Shown here: positions 12,484 to 23,227 of the stretch, piece after piece
Layout of the letters: every line of letters starts with the position of its first letter
How positions within the stretch are numbered: the first letter of the stretch is position 1
Assembly (NCBI GenBank): GCA_032164245.1
Contig: JAVMKO010000142.1
Coordinates: 1-64,000, forward strand
Length of the DNA stretch: 64,000 nucleotides
Source: Sternotherus odoratus
Lineage: Eukaryota; Chordata; Testudines; Kinosternidae
Direction: 5' to 3'
Translations under genes and position numbers: made by a program
Notes under the pieces: generated by a model
The model's database searches: none
The model's input: only the letters and a program-made list of their open reading frames with translations
Told to the model about the DNA's origin: nothing

Positions 12484-12522
12484 CGCTGAGAATCAGCAGC
12501 CAGGAGATCTGCTCAGCTCCCG
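12484..12522 (+). CDS. Unit 1 exon 2, end of signal peptide
   Basis: A 39-nt phase 1-1 exon between ttcccag and gtgagt reads (A)[12 protein letters not shown](G). It is nearly identical in the three units. A very short second signal-peptide exon is a feature of leukocyte-receptor-complex genes such as LILR and KIR (about 36 nt there). Confidence 0.72.
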
Positions 12523-13818
12523 GTGAGTCCGTCTGTCCCCAATCTGCCCATGGCATTTACCCCTCCCTCCCCAGGGCCTCTAGTCATGATCCCCTGGGAC
12601 GCTTCCTGCCCAGTGCGGCACCTGCAGCAAGGGCACGGGAAGGAAGACAGGGCGACTGTGAGAGATCCAGGCAGGGAGAGCAGATCTCTTGTTGGACCCC
12701 TCCCTGTCCTGCTCCCTCTCAGCTCTGCTCTGACCCGGGGCCAGTGTAACAGGAGGGTGAGAGAGACAAGTCCACAGCCCATCCCACCCCTGGGGCACTG
12801 GCCCTGGGAAGCAAAGAATGCCACAGCTCTGACCTCAAGGGATTCAGCTTCTTACAGCATCGGCTCCAGTCCCCTCATGGTCACAGGTCTGTCCCCTGAC
12901 ATGGACTCAGCTGTACCTTGTCCTTAAATGTCACCCTCACCATTAATAGTCAGCCAGGGGCGGGCAGGTGGCATTTGACAGGGTACAGCCAGAAGGGACC
13001 ATTATATAACCCAGGCTGAGCTCCTGTATGACCCGGACCAGGGAGCTGCACCCAGTGACCCTGTGCCCAGCCCAGCAGAGGCTGGCAGGGCTGTTTCTTT
13101 GCTGGCTGCCTGAGCAAAACAACAGCAGGGGGCACGGCAGGGATAGGGAATGTGATGGGCAGATATTGACCTGCCCAGCAGCAGCAGCAGCAGCAATTCC
13201 CCTGCGAGTTCAGAGCTGGGTCCCATCACCCTGGCGATTCCCAGGAAAGGGGGATCTGGTCTCTGCTGCTGCTCCAGGACATTCCCTTAGGCTGGGCCTG
13301 GAAATGCCACCTATGCCTCCTCTGCCAGCTGGGGTCTGGGGGAGGGAGGGGCACAAGGACAGGGAGGATGTTAGAGCAGATGTCAGAGGGGTTGGGCACT
13401 GGACACAGCTCCTTGGAGAGCAGCTACTGAGCTTCCAAGGGCAGCGACTGCCATGGGGGCAAACCGAGGGGTTGGCCGGGCCCTAGACAGCCCTCAATCG
13501 CCGGGGTCCTGCCTTGCTGATGGGTTGCCTCTCTCCCGGTTGTACTGCTCCAGCTGGGTCAGCAGGGTGCCCGCATTGGGAACCCTTGTTCTAGGTGAGT
13601 GAGCAGCGCCCGACTATGGGAGCCCAGCCCGGCTGAACCTCCGACTCTTTCAGCAACCCAAATAATCCCACTTAATAAAGTTTCTGGTCACAAGAGCGAG
13701 CTCATCCCCCTGTCTGCACAGCTGGGCTGGAATCAGAGCCTCCATCAGAGACATGGCACAGACCCACCTGCCATTTATTCCTACCTCACTGACAGCTGTG
13801 CCCCATTCCCCTTCCCAG
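12523..13818 (+). other. Intron 2 of unit 1
   Basis: This intron is collinear with unit 2 (27208-28646) and unit 3 (41725-43862), including a gcagcagcagcag tract near 13180. No additional Ig exon is seen. The open frames in it are chance. Confidence 0.6.
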
Positions 13819-14112
13819 GTTCTCTCCCTGCTCCTCTCCTCTACCTGAGCCAGATGTCTGCCCAGCCAGGGGACTCCCTGTTGCTCAAGTGCGCTGTATT
13901 CTCCCAGCTTCTGGCCACGCGCATCATCTTCTGCAAGGACGGGAAGGAGATTTCATCCCAGCGGGGTTCAGAGGAGAAGGCCACATACGACTATGACCAC
14001 GTGGTATCTGGGGGTAGCTCTGGGAATTACACCTGTGGGTACGAGATCAAGAACAGTGACGACCAGGTGAACAGATCCCAGTTGAGCCTCGCCCAGCACC
14101 TCAGCATCACCG
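13819..14112 (+). CDS. Unit 1 exon 3, Ig domain
   Basis: This 294-nt phase 1-1 exon has acceptor cttcccag and donor gtaagg. The 98 residues form one Ig-like domain. The core cysteines are Cys25 (LLLKCAVF) and Cys73 in the SSGNYTCGYE strand-F motif. The C strand reads IIFCKDGKE, with an extra cysteine (Cys39) and no tryptophan at the usual core position. Sequons occur at NYT (70) and NRS (85). The C strand plus KDG turn resembles leukocyte-receptor Ig domains, where F-x-x-YKDG is common. Ligand unknown. Confidence 0.85.
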
Positions 14113-14362
14113 GTAAGGGATGTGTGTCTATGTGTGTCTGTAGCCCAGCTCGGCCCTGCCCAGCAACTCAGCAGCACACAAAGAGGGAGGGGGAAGAAGG
14201 GAATGGTAGAGTGAGAACCACCATTAAATAAAAAACCCTGAAAATCCAAATTGTGAAATTCATCAATATCTGAAACAAAAACTTTCTAACAAAACATCTT
14301 TGTTCACAATTTGACACAGGGAACCCCGCCCCCGATTTTCACCCATCTCAGCTCAGATGGCC

Positions 14363-14992
14363 TGTGACGGAGTAGGAATACTGTGTGTGTGCCTCAGTTT
14401 CCCCTATGCATTTCTTGAGCATCCATGTGAAGGGATAAGGATGTGTAGCTGATGCAAAGCAGAGCTTCTCTGCAGGTGTCCATACCTGAAGCTGTAATCT
14501 GACCCCAAGTGGGGGAGGGAGGTCACCTGACCTGGCTGAGCCAGGGAGGAAGAGGGGCTGGAGAGAGGGAATGGCAGTCTGGTTCTGGCTAGGGCTGACA
14601 AGGAGCTGCAGGCAAGCTCTGCCTGGCTCTTGGGCCCCCAAAATGGACCCAGCGGAGGGCTCACGTTCACTCTACCTAGATTACATTCCTGTCATCTAAT
14701 AAAGCTCTGTTTTACTGGCTGGTTGAGAGTCACATCTGACTGTGGAGTTGGGGTGCAGAATCCACCGGCTCCCCCAGGACCCCACCTGGGTGGACTCGGC
14801 TGAGGGGAAGCGTACGGAGGGGCAGAAGGTGCTGAATGCTCCGAGGTGAGACCCAGGAAGGTGTAAACAGGGACCTCTAAAGCTCCTAGCCTTGGAAACA
14901 GGCTGTGTACGGAGAGGGGACGTTTTCCCTCAGACTCCTAACTGGCTTCATAGGGAGCAAGTTCCAGACCATCGCCCAGGCACTCCGTGACA
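14363..14992 (+). mobile_element. Solo LTR, family A (TGTGACGGAG...CCGTGACA)
   Basis: The element has TG...CA termini and near-matching 5-bp flanks (tggcc and cggcc). It shares long similarity with 20805-21625, 44264-44945 and, inverted, 47025-47814. It contains tctaataaagctctg, a poly(A) signal in the plus orientation. No internal retroviral genes flank it. Confidence 0.8.
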
Positions 14993-15013
14993 CGGCCCAA
15001 CCCAGACAGGTGG

Positions 15014-15700
15014 GGGATGGGGACATCATAGAAATGTTGGTCTGGAAGGGACGTCAAGATTCTATCAAGTCCAGGTTCCTGCACTGAGGCAGGAACAAGT
15101 AAAACTGGACAATCTCTGATAGGAAAATACTCCAATGACAGGGATTCCTCAACCTCCCTTGGAAACCTATTCCAGAGCTTCCTGAGCCCTGTACTTAGAA
15201 AGCTTTTCCTACTATCGAGCCTAATCCTCCCTTGCCCTAGCTTAAGATCATTTCTGCTTCTCCTACCTTCAGTGGGACTGAGACCAGTTGATCCCCATCC
15301 TCCTTATAAGAGCCCTGAGCATATTTGGAGACTTATCAGGTTCCCCCCCCCAGGCTTCTTTTCTCAAGACTAAACATGTCCAGTGTTTTAAACCTTTCCT
15401 CCTAGGTCAGGTTTTTTAAACCATTCATCATTTTTGTTGTCTCCTCTGGACTCTCCAATCTGTCCACAACTTTCAAGAAGTGTCACACCCAGACCTGGAC
15501 CCTGTACTACAGCTGAGGCCTCACCAGTGCTGAGCAGAGCACGACAAGGACCTCCTGTGTCTTACATACAACATTAGCCCTTTTCACAAACTACCTCACA
15601 CTGCTGACTCAGGTTCAGTGTGTGACCCACTCTAACCCCAGACCCCTTTCAGCAGCATGGCCACCGGCCAGTTATTGCCCGTGGTATAGTTGTGCTAGGG
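15014..15700 (-). mobile_element. Antisense CR1 fragment in intron 3 of unit 1
   Basis: The start (catagaaatgttggtctgga) is the reverse complement of a CR1 3' end. The rest follows the antisense CR1 body (aagcttttcctact, ctccaatctgtccacaactt). The same insertion is present in units 2 and 3, so it predates the tandem duplication. Confidence 0.82.
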
Positions 15701-15750
15701 CAGCGTATGGGCCATGCTCTGCTCTGATCTCTTGTGTATTTATTGCCTAG

Positions 15751-15795
15751 GTGGTGACTCCAGCAGTGGTGGTGTCGGGAGTTCCTCTCCGCAAG
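15751..15795 (+). CDS. Unit 1 exon 4, stalk
   Basis: A 45-nt phase 1-1 exon between tgcctag and gtaaat encodes a flexible, Ser/Gly-rich juxtamembrane stalk (GDSSSGGVGSSSPQ). Counterparts are at 31145 (unit 2) and 45916 (unit 3). Confidence 0.72.
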
Positions 15796-16286
15796 GTAAA
15801 TGCTTCTGATGCATTTCTTTATTCTGGGGGCTCTATTTAGGGAAAGGGGGGTCCTAGGCTGGGAAGCTCCCAGTCGGACTGTGATCGCCATGACAACGGC
15901 TGTAGAGGAAACACAATGACACAACAGGGTGACAGGCTTGGCCAATGTGGTGCATTCTCCCTCCAGCTCTTCCAGGCTTTAGCCAGCATTGCTGAGCTGA
16001 GCAACATCTTTGCAGCGCAGGAAAATGGCTCATTCAAAAGGAGGAATCCCAAACCAATCTGATGGGCAAGAGTTTCCTCTGGAGTTCACTGACCCCTCTC
16101 TGCTAAACTGGCAGTCAGTGAATTATTTCCTCCCTCTGCAGGCTCTGTATTTGGGGTTGTTCTGGAAGGAGGAACCAGATACATCATCACCGCTGGGCTC
16201 ATAAATTCTGTCTCTCTGTGTAATTAGTTATTAATGCTCTGTGGTCCAGTCCTAGAACAGAGGTGTCACAAAAAGCATGTGACAAC

Positions 16287-17080
16287 CTTGTTAGGGTTCC
16301 CTCCCCACTCTGGGGTACACATAAGGGGACCCACATGAAAGACCCCTTAAGCTTATTTCTACCAGCTCAGGTTAAAAACTTCCAAGACACATTCATTTCT
16401 TTGTCCTTGGATGAGATCGCTGCCACCACCAAGTGATTTAGACAAAGATTCAGGAAAAGGACCATGTGGCACTCCTTCTGCCCTCCCTCTCCCCCCGCCT
16501 CCCGCCTCCCTTCCCAAGTCCCTTCATCCCCTTTCCTGGGGAAGCTTGAGAATAATATACCAGCCAAAGGCCTTTAATACAAGTACAGACCAGACCCTTT
16601 ATCTTTAAGACACTAAAATCAATCAGGTTCTTAAAAGAAGAACTTTATTATAAAGAGAAATTAAAAGAAGCACCTCTGTAAAATCAGGATGGAAATCAGG
16701 ATTCTCCATGTTTTAAATCTGTAAAGATTTAAAACATGGAGAATTCCCCTCTACGCTCAGCTTCAAAGTTACAAAAAAAGGGGAATAAATCTCACTCTTA
16801 GCATAGGGAAAATTTACAAGCTAAAGCAAAAGGTAATCTAAGACATTTCCTTGCCATTACTTATAATTTTTGTAATCTTAGATGGTCATTTTAGGTATGT
16901 TTTGAGAAGGGGTTTTTTTTCTCTCTCTCTCCCTCCAGTAAAGGAGCAAACAAACAAAACCTCCCCTCCTCTGCCCCAGATTTAAAAGTATCTCCATTCC
17001 CTATTGGTCCTTCTGGTCAGGGGCCAATTGGGTTAATTAAACTGATTAACCCCTTACAGGTAAGGCAATTCAGAACAGGT
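16287..17080 (-). mobile_element. LTR-like insertion, family B, in intron 4 of unit 1
   Basis: The sequence from ttgttagggttccctcc to ccccttacaggtaagg interrupts sequence that is continuous in units 2 and 3. A relative lies at 60249-61033 (agacccctaagcttattt-type motif, then cccattggttctttggtcag-like near the end). The minus strand carries TATAATAAAG, a likely poly(A) signal. Exact ends and target duplication are unresolved. Confidence 0.65.
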
Positions 17081-17636
17081 GCCCTCTTTCAGGAATCTCA
17101 GCCCAGCACCAGTGCCCAGGCAGCAACTGTGTTCCAGGAACCTATTTTAACAGAACCCCAACGTTGTCTCAGCTCCCTGCAAAGTATTTGTATTGCAGAG
17201 GACCCCACCTTCTCCTGAGCACACAGCAGGTGCCAAGGCCTCGTGCTGCCCTCTTCCCATAGAGGGGTTGCCCCTCCCGCCCCCCGGTGAATGGCCAGCC
17301 ACACTGGAGGGGGGCAATAGGATCTGGGCTGCTGTGTCTGTCACTGGTTCTTGGGAGGCCTTTGCACAGAATCCGGGTGCAACCTGAGCAGACTGGGGCA
17401 AGAGTGACCCTGTGCTGGGGAAAGGGAGAAGCCTCCCCAACAACCTCCCATCAGGGGAATGTGCCCCCCGAAGCATGATCCCCTCCCCGCCGCCACCCCC
17501 CGTTAGATCGAGGTCTCCAGGAGCTCATACAGGGTCCCCATTACCCAGAAGTTGCTGCTCTGTGTCCAGCAGTGGCACTGCCGTCCTACATGCTGCTTTG
17601 CACACGGCCCTCACCATGTCCCTTTCCATGTTGCAG

Positions 17637-17824
17637 GGCCAGACATGTTGTCCATCGGCATCTGGGCCACTCGCTGCACCCTGGTCCTGCTCCTCCTGGT
17701 GTCTGCGCCCGTCATCACCTTCCTGCTGAAGAAACAGGGCCTGCCCCAGCCTGTGGGGCTGGAGGAGACTCATGGGGGGAGCAGCAGCATTTTGTGGGGG
17801 GAGGCAATGGGGGATCCCCATTGA
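17637..17824 (+). CDS. Unit 1 exon 5, transmembrane segment, short tail, stop
   Basis: The acceptor is catgttgcag and the entry phase is 1. The exon begins GPDMLSIGIWATRCTLV, runs through a hydrophobic stretch ending VITFLLKK, and has a 28-residue tail ending GDPH with stop at 17822-17824. An arginine sits in the outer part of the membrane segment. In many activating leukocyte receptors such a residue pairs with an ITAM adaptor, but unit 2 has leucine there. No ITIM tyrosine is present. Relative to unit 2 the tail is read in another frame because of a 1-nt difference. Confidence 0.7.
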
Positions 17825-18281
17825 CCAGGAGTGACCAGGAAGGAAAGTGGGGCAGGAGATGGGGAGATACCAGTGACCAGCTCTGAGCAGGTGTTGGGGA
17901 GACACCATTGGTCAGTGCTGCAGAACAGAAACAGTTTTTGCCCAGGTAACTCCTCCAGCCTCCTTCGGTTGTCCCCCCTTCCTCCATCAGGGACATTGTC
18001 ATTCACTGACTAGGGTTGCCGACTTTCTATTGGCTGAAAACCAGACCCCCAAGCCCTCGCCCCTGCCTGCCTCTTTCCCTGAGGACCTGCCCCTTCTCTG
18101 CCCCTTCCTAGGCCCTGCCCCCATTTACTCCTCTTTCACCTCTCCCCATCACTCTCTGCTCCCCCCCCCCATTCGTGGTCTCTGGATCGTCTCCTCCCCC
18201 CTGCTCTGCTGGGCTCCCTCTGCTCCAGGGCTGGGCTAGGAGCTGCTGCAGCTTGATACAGACTGAGCAGAGACTGGCATG
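17825..18281 (+). other. Unit 1 3' untranslated or flanking region
   Basis: It is collinear with 32444-32870 of unit 2 (ctgactagggttgccgactt in both). No poly(A) signal was found before the LTR at 18286. The insertion separates this part from the region that in unit 2 carries AATAAA. Confidence 0.5.
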
Positions 18282-18285
18282 CATT

Positions 18286-19837
18286 TGTAACCCTTCTGCC
18301 CTTCAGAATTGGCAGCAACAAGGGCCAGGTTCAGTAAATAGGGGTTCCCTCTCAACAATACAATGCAAACTGGCTCGAGCCCCCACCCAGTGACCTGGGA
18401 AAATCCTAACACACCCCTGGGCGCCTCAATGAGGCAATACTTCCCCTCTTGCAAGCACAGATCGGTGTAACAGAAGATCTTTATTAACATGAGGTAAATG
18501 ACATCACTAAACTGGGAAAAACACCACACCTAGGGTTCATACACCAACCCATGAGCAAATTGCCCCTCCCCAGCAAGTTTGGGCTGTGTCCTGTGGGTTC
18601 AGGAGTCCAGCAACCCAAACGTCACCCAAAGTCCCACACAAGTCCAATAGCCCAACGTCCCTGGAGTCCAGCAACCCCAAAAGTCACCCAAAGTCCCAAA
18701 AGTTCAACAGCCCCAAAGTCTCTGGAGTCCCTGGTGGAAAGTCACTCTGCCGAGTCTTACCTCCCAGGCTGGGTGGAAGTGGAGAGCAGAGTGGAGGGTA
18801 CCTTCATGAGGTCCGAGGCCGACGGCCCAGTCTCTCCGTGGGGTGCTGGTGGCTCCGCTAGCCGCCCTGCTAGCCGACACAGGAACTGCTCTGCCCGCGG
18901 CTCGACTCTGCTCGCTGTCTCAGGAACTGCTCAGGAACTGCTCGGCCAGCTGTCTCAGGAACGGGTCAGCCGGCACCGGGACTGCTCAGCCAGCTGTCTC
19001 AGGAACGGGTCAGCCGGCACCGGGGCTGCTCGGCCAGCTGTCTCAGGAACAGGTCAGCCGGCACAGGGGCTGCTCGGCCAGCTGTCTCAGGAACAGGTCA
19101 GCCGGCACAGGGGCTGCTCGGCCAGCTGTCTCAGGAACGGGTAAGCCGGCACCAGGACTGCTCGGCCAGCTGTCTCAGGAACGGGTCAGCCAGCACAGGA
19201 ACCGCTCTGCTTAGGGCCCCCCACTTAAGATAAAGCTCAGTGATTTTTCAGCTCTTAAGTGATTTCAGCTCTTGAGTGATTTCAGCTCATAGCAGGGGGC
19301 CTTAGTGCAGAGGCACCACCAGACCCAAAACAACTTCAGCTCCGTGGGCTGAAGTTAGACTCCTAAAGGAAGCAAAAGTCAGCTCTAACATTCCACAGGG
19401 GAGAGAGGCCAGGTGCAATAGGCCTGTGCGGCCCTCAGACAAGGCCCTGACCACAAAGTCTTGAGCCTGTCTACCGCCTCTCTCAATTCAGTGAGTTTTG
19501 GAACCCCTGTCCCTTGTTTACCGAGTGCTACCTAGCTGAAGGCGAGTCCCTCCAGCATGCCAAAGGCCAAATCAATGTCCCAACCCCTCATTCACATAAA
19601 CAGGTCAATCAGCACTCTATCATTCTTGCCCCAATACTACAGAAACTGGGGGTCCCACAGTAGCCAAAGTGATCATTTTGGCTGTTAGAGTGCAGGCCAG
19701 GTGCGGTGGGTGTGTCTAAGCAAATCAGGTGTTATTTTCCAAAAGCTACTGCAATTTCTGCAACTCACCACTGGATGTCACCCATACTGACACTGCAAAG
19801 TCATTGCAATTCCTGCAATTCCCTGACACTGCTTACA
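18286..19837 (-). mobile_element. Solo LTR, family C, with internal minisatellite
   Basis: The ends are TGTAACCC and GCTTACA, with an exact 4-bp target duplication CATT at 18282-18285 and 19838-19841. It interrupts sequence that is continuous in unit 2. The minus strand carries GTTAATAAAGATC about 190 bp from its 3' end, so I read the orientation as minus. Confidence 0.75.
18947..19210. repeat. 44-bp minisatellite, about six copies
   Basis: Units start with cagctgtctcaggaacgggt at 18947, 18991, 19035, 19079, 19123 and 19167, a regular 44-bp period. The array lies inside the family C LTR and creates a spurious open frame on the plus strand. Confidence 0.92.
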
Positions 19838-19841
19838 CATT

Positions 19842-20804
19842 GATGATCTGGTGCCTCACCCCCTCTCCCAGTAACTGGACCTTCAGGGTCCGGTCAGTGC
19901 ACCGGACCGGATACTGCTGGGGCCCTTTTTTGAGCTGATATTCTGGACAAAAACTTGGCACCTTCCATTGGCAATCATAGACACTGACTTAAGCCGGCGT
20001 CAGTGGGTGTTTGCACCACCCTCCTGCCCCTGGTTCTGCCCCAATTCTGCCCCTTCCCTCCCCATTCCAACCCCTTCCCCAAATCCCCAGCCCCACCTCC
20101 TCTCCCAGGCACGCCACATTTCCCCTCCACCCTCCTCCCTCCCAGGCTTGACTTTCACATGGCAAGACAGGTAGGGAGGGGGAGAAGCGGAGCGGGGGCA
20201 TGCTCAGGGGAGGAGACAGAGCGGAGGTGAGCTGGGGCAGGGAGGGATGCGGGGAGGGCTGAGGCAAGTAACAGGGGAGTGCAAAGGAACCGCTCCCCAC
20301 CCCAGCTCACCTCCACTCTGCCTCCTCCACTGAGCATGCAGCCACCGGTCTGCTTCTCCTCCCTCCCTCCCAGTCACGAATCAGTTGTTTGGCACAGCAA
20401 GCCTGGGGGGGGAGAAACAGAGCAGTGACATGCATTCAGGCGAGAAGGTGGAGGCAAGTTGGGGTGGAGGAGGGGGCAGGGAGGGCCACAGCAAGTAACG
20501 GGGGGGACAGAGGAACCATTTGTGGAGCGGAGGTGAGCTGGGGCGAGGGGCATGATGGGAAGCACCCACAGAGTAGGTGCCTCTATTGACAACCCCCTGC
20601 CCTGCACCCTGCAGCCCTCTGCTCACTCCCAGGCAGGCCAGGGCCATGCCGACCTCTGTCAGATTTTAGCCCTGCCATGTCCCAGCCGGATAGCCCAGCC
20701 CCGGAGCGGAGCCCAGATTTTTAAGTGAGAAATTTTATGAAACATTTTCATTGTTTCCATTTTTACAAAATAAAGAATTAAAACTGTTCTGGGGATGTGA
20801 TCGG
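19842..20804. other. Unit 1 downstream flank, no gene seen
   Basis: The start matches unit 2 downstream sequence (tctccc..gtaactggac versus 32950-33100). A segment at 20160-20560 has partly repeated G-rich sequence (gcggaggtgagctgggg occurs at 20221 and 20527). No coding evidence. Confidence 0.45.
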
Positions 20805-21625
20805 TGTGACGAAGTGGGAGTACTGTGTGTGTGCCTCAGTTTCCCCTATGCATTTCTTAAGAGTCTATGTGAAGGGATAGGGGCTGACGCTGGAAGCAAG
20901 GAGGCAACGCCCTCCCCTCTCAAGGTGTGCATCCCTGAAGCTGTAACCTGACCCCAGATGGGGGAGGGAGGTCAGCTGAATCTGTTGGAGGGAGGTCAGG
21001 TGATACCTGAAGCCCGGGAAACGAGACAAGGGAGACAAAGGAAGGAGGAGGAGGGGCTGTTTGGGGAGTAGGCAGTCTGGGTCTGGGTCTAGCTGGAAAG
21101 GGAGTGAGAAGCCAACTCGCTCTCTAGCCCCAAGATGGATCCAGCGGAGGGCTCACGCTCTCTCGCTGCATGGTCTGTGTTGGACCAGATGGAAGTCATC
21201 GAATAAACCTGGGGGAGAAGCAGGAGCCCAGAATCTGGGTCTCACCTCCTGGCACCCCAGAACGACCTGCCTGACTGGATGGACCCTGTTGAGACTGAGA
21301 AGCTGTGAGTTGGATGGTGTTCCTGACATCTCAAATAAACCGCCTATTCTGCTGGCTGGCTGAGAGTGACGTTTGACTGTGGATTTGGGGTGCAGAACCC
21401 ATGGGCTCCCCCAGGACCCCACCCAGGCGGGCTTGCTGGGGGAAGCACATGGAGGGGCAGAAGGTGCTGAATGCTCAGAGGTCAGACCCAGGAAGGTGGA
21501 AGTGGGGACCCCTGAAGCTCCTGGCCTGGGAAACAGGCTGTGTACAGAGAAGGGGCCCTTCACCCGGAGTCCGGTCTGGCTTCCTAGGGAGCGGTTCCAG
21601 ACCATCGCCTGGGCGCTCTGTGACA
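20805..21625 (+). mobile_element. Solo LTR, family A
   Basis: It spans TGTGACGAAG to CTCTGTGACA with 5-bp flanks atcgg and atggg, a 4 of 5 match. Two AATAAA signals (gaataaacc near 21201, aaataaacc near 21333) lie in the plus orientation. It is the best-preserved plus-strand member of the family in the window. Confidence 0.82.
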
Positions 21626-21866
21626 ATGGGGCTGTTCCTGGTGGGATCCAACTGTGAGTGTCAGATCAGGACAGATTGCTTCCAAAGGGGCAACTACTGC
21701 CCAAAGCTGGGGGTTTTCCACACTAAGGTAAACCAAACCAGCCAAACAGAAAAGACTTTGGTTTCGCCCCACTGGCTAACCACCAGTCACACAAGCAATT
21801 CCCTTAGACACTCCAGGTTTGTAGTACCATCACCAGCAGCCACCTGTCCTGGGGATCAATGGTTAT

Positions 21867-22310
21867 TGTAAGAGATCCATCCGTTGCCCACTCCACAAAT
21901 AGGCAGGAGACTTCTCTGTGGCTTCACCAGTGTCCTTTATTTATAGTGCAAACCCCACCCCTTTGTACAGCTTTAACAGTGCTGGCTTAATACCCGCACA
22001 GGGAGACAGACCACAGCTCAGGAATCAACCCCCTTCCAGGCTCACAGGGATCTAGAGTCAAAGTACTCCTCCCTATCCTGACTCCCTAGCTGCTTCCTCC
22101 TCCAAACTCCACTACACCCCACCCACCCTGGGCTTCCTTCCTGCCGGGCCTTATATCCCCCAGGGAGGCTGCCAGGTGCAACATGTTGAGCTTGAGCCCT
22201 CTGCAGCCAGGTGGCTGATTAGCCTTCCCCTTCAGGTAAAGCTTGCAGAGGCTTCTGTGCTCTTAAAGGGGCAGCAGGGCTGGCTCAGCCGCTCCTGGCC
22301 AGCACCCTGC
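21867..22310 (-). mobile_element. Gypsy 3' LTR (left copy)
   Basis: About 444 bp, starting tgtaagagatcc and ending gcaccctgc on the plus strand. It is directly followed by the purine tract on the minus strand. Confidence 0.85.
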
Positions 22311-22326
22311 TTCGCCCCCATCCTTT
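22311..22326 (-). promoter_or_regulatory. Polypurine tract of the gypsy element
   Basis: The minus strand reads AAAGGATGGGGGCGAA immediately upstream of the 3' LTR. That is the expected site and composition for a plus-strand primer. Confidence 0.6.
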
Positions 22327-22357
22327 GCCTAGCCCCATTGGGCTGGCTAGGGACCCT

Positions 22358-23227
22358 TCAATATTTTCCCAGACAGTCTAAAAAGGCCCTTGTCTGCTCC
22401 TTCCACAACTGCTTAACGACAGCGGCATGGTCATAGGGTTGCCGTGCATGGTACCCTGTCTCTACGGGGGGTCGTGGCGTCACCCTCCCACACAATAGGC
22501 AGTACGGGGATAGTGGTCGTCCCTCCGCCTTCTGGTCCTCACACAGCTCACAGGGTATCAGCGCCTCCCACCCCTGGCCAGTCTGCCCCTCGAGGCTAGG
22601 GGCAACTTCCCCTGCCTCAGTTTCCCCCTCGCCTTCACATAGGCTTGGGGTTTTCCCCTCGGGACTCACCTTGCCGGGGCCCTCAGGGGGATCTGTCTTC
22701 TCTATTGCAGGGCCCTCGTCCCCGACTTCCCCCAAACAGGCCTCCCGGGGATCCTCCCGCCCTGGTCTCAGTTGTTCAGGGTTTTTAAGGCCTTTCCTTT
22801 GGTCATTGGGCTGAGGCTCGCCCCTTTGCTTGGACGAACCCCCCTCATGGGTTCCCACATCCGGCCTTGGGGCAGCCCGGGGCCTCGGACCTCCCACTGG
22901 GTCCCAGTCCCGCCCAACAATCACAGGGCAGGGTAACCTCTCTGGTGCCCCCACCCTCTGCCAGCGGAAACGGCCACCGATTTCCAGGGGCACTTGGGCC
23001 ACCTGACAGGGCTTCCTGTCCCCATGGACATACCCCAGGTCCATCGTGACCCCTGGAACTAACCACTCTGGCCGGACAAACGCTCTGCATACGAGCATGC
23101 AGGGGGAGGCCGAATCTAGGATCCCCTGGTGGGATTTCCTCCCCACCTTCACCCACAGGGGGGGGTATCCCCTTCCTCTGCCTCCGCTCCCGCACATCGG
23201 TCCACCCACACAAATCAGCCCAGCCAC
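22358..23227 (-). pseudogene. Protease-like remnant frame of the gypsy element
   Basis: A 289-residue frame overlaps the end of gag in another reading frame. Near its start it reads GILDSASPCMLV, where an aspartic protease would have DS/TG, and further on LPCPVIVGRDW, like the ILG flap-side motif of retropepsins. The active-site glycine is replaced by alanine, so activity is doubtful. The rest is Glu/Pro/Gly-rich without a recognised domain. No pol follows. Confidence 0.5.

Larger units (their letters stand above)
12024..17824 (+). pseudogene. Unit 1: single-Ig-domain membrane receptor, splice-donor-defective copy
   Basis: This is a five-exon gene of the same plan as unit 2. Exons are 12024-12054, 12484-12522, 13819-14112, 15751-15795 and 17637-17824; together they would be 199 codons with stop and keep phase 1 throughout. 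The predicted product is a type I membrane protein: split signal peptide, one Ig domain, a Ser/Gly stalk, one membrane segment and a short tail. The first donor is changed from gtgagt, seen in units 2 and 3, to atgagt, so normal joining of exons 1 and 2 is not expected. Use of gtatgt 4 nt downstream would shift the frame. The Ig exon itself is open with intact cysteines. It could still act through an alternative first exon. Family assignment (leukocyte-receptor-like) is inference. Confidence 0.7.

Noticed and set aside
12523..13818. A second Ig exon between the signal peptide and the Ig exon
   Set aside because: No acceptor-donor pair with paired cysteines was found in intron 2 of any unit.
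17637..17824. ITIM in the receptor tails
   Set aside because: No (I/V/L)xYxx(L/V) motif occurs in the tails of units 1 and 2 or in the candidate tail exons.
18947..19210. Possible CRISPR-like array
   Set aside because: The repeats are directly abutting with no spacers, and the genome is vertebrate.
18551..19214. Open frames of up to 197 codons with Ser/Gln/Arg repeats
   Set aside because: They follow the 44-bp minisatellite of an LTR; 44 is not a multiple of three and the frames rotate, so no protein is conserved.
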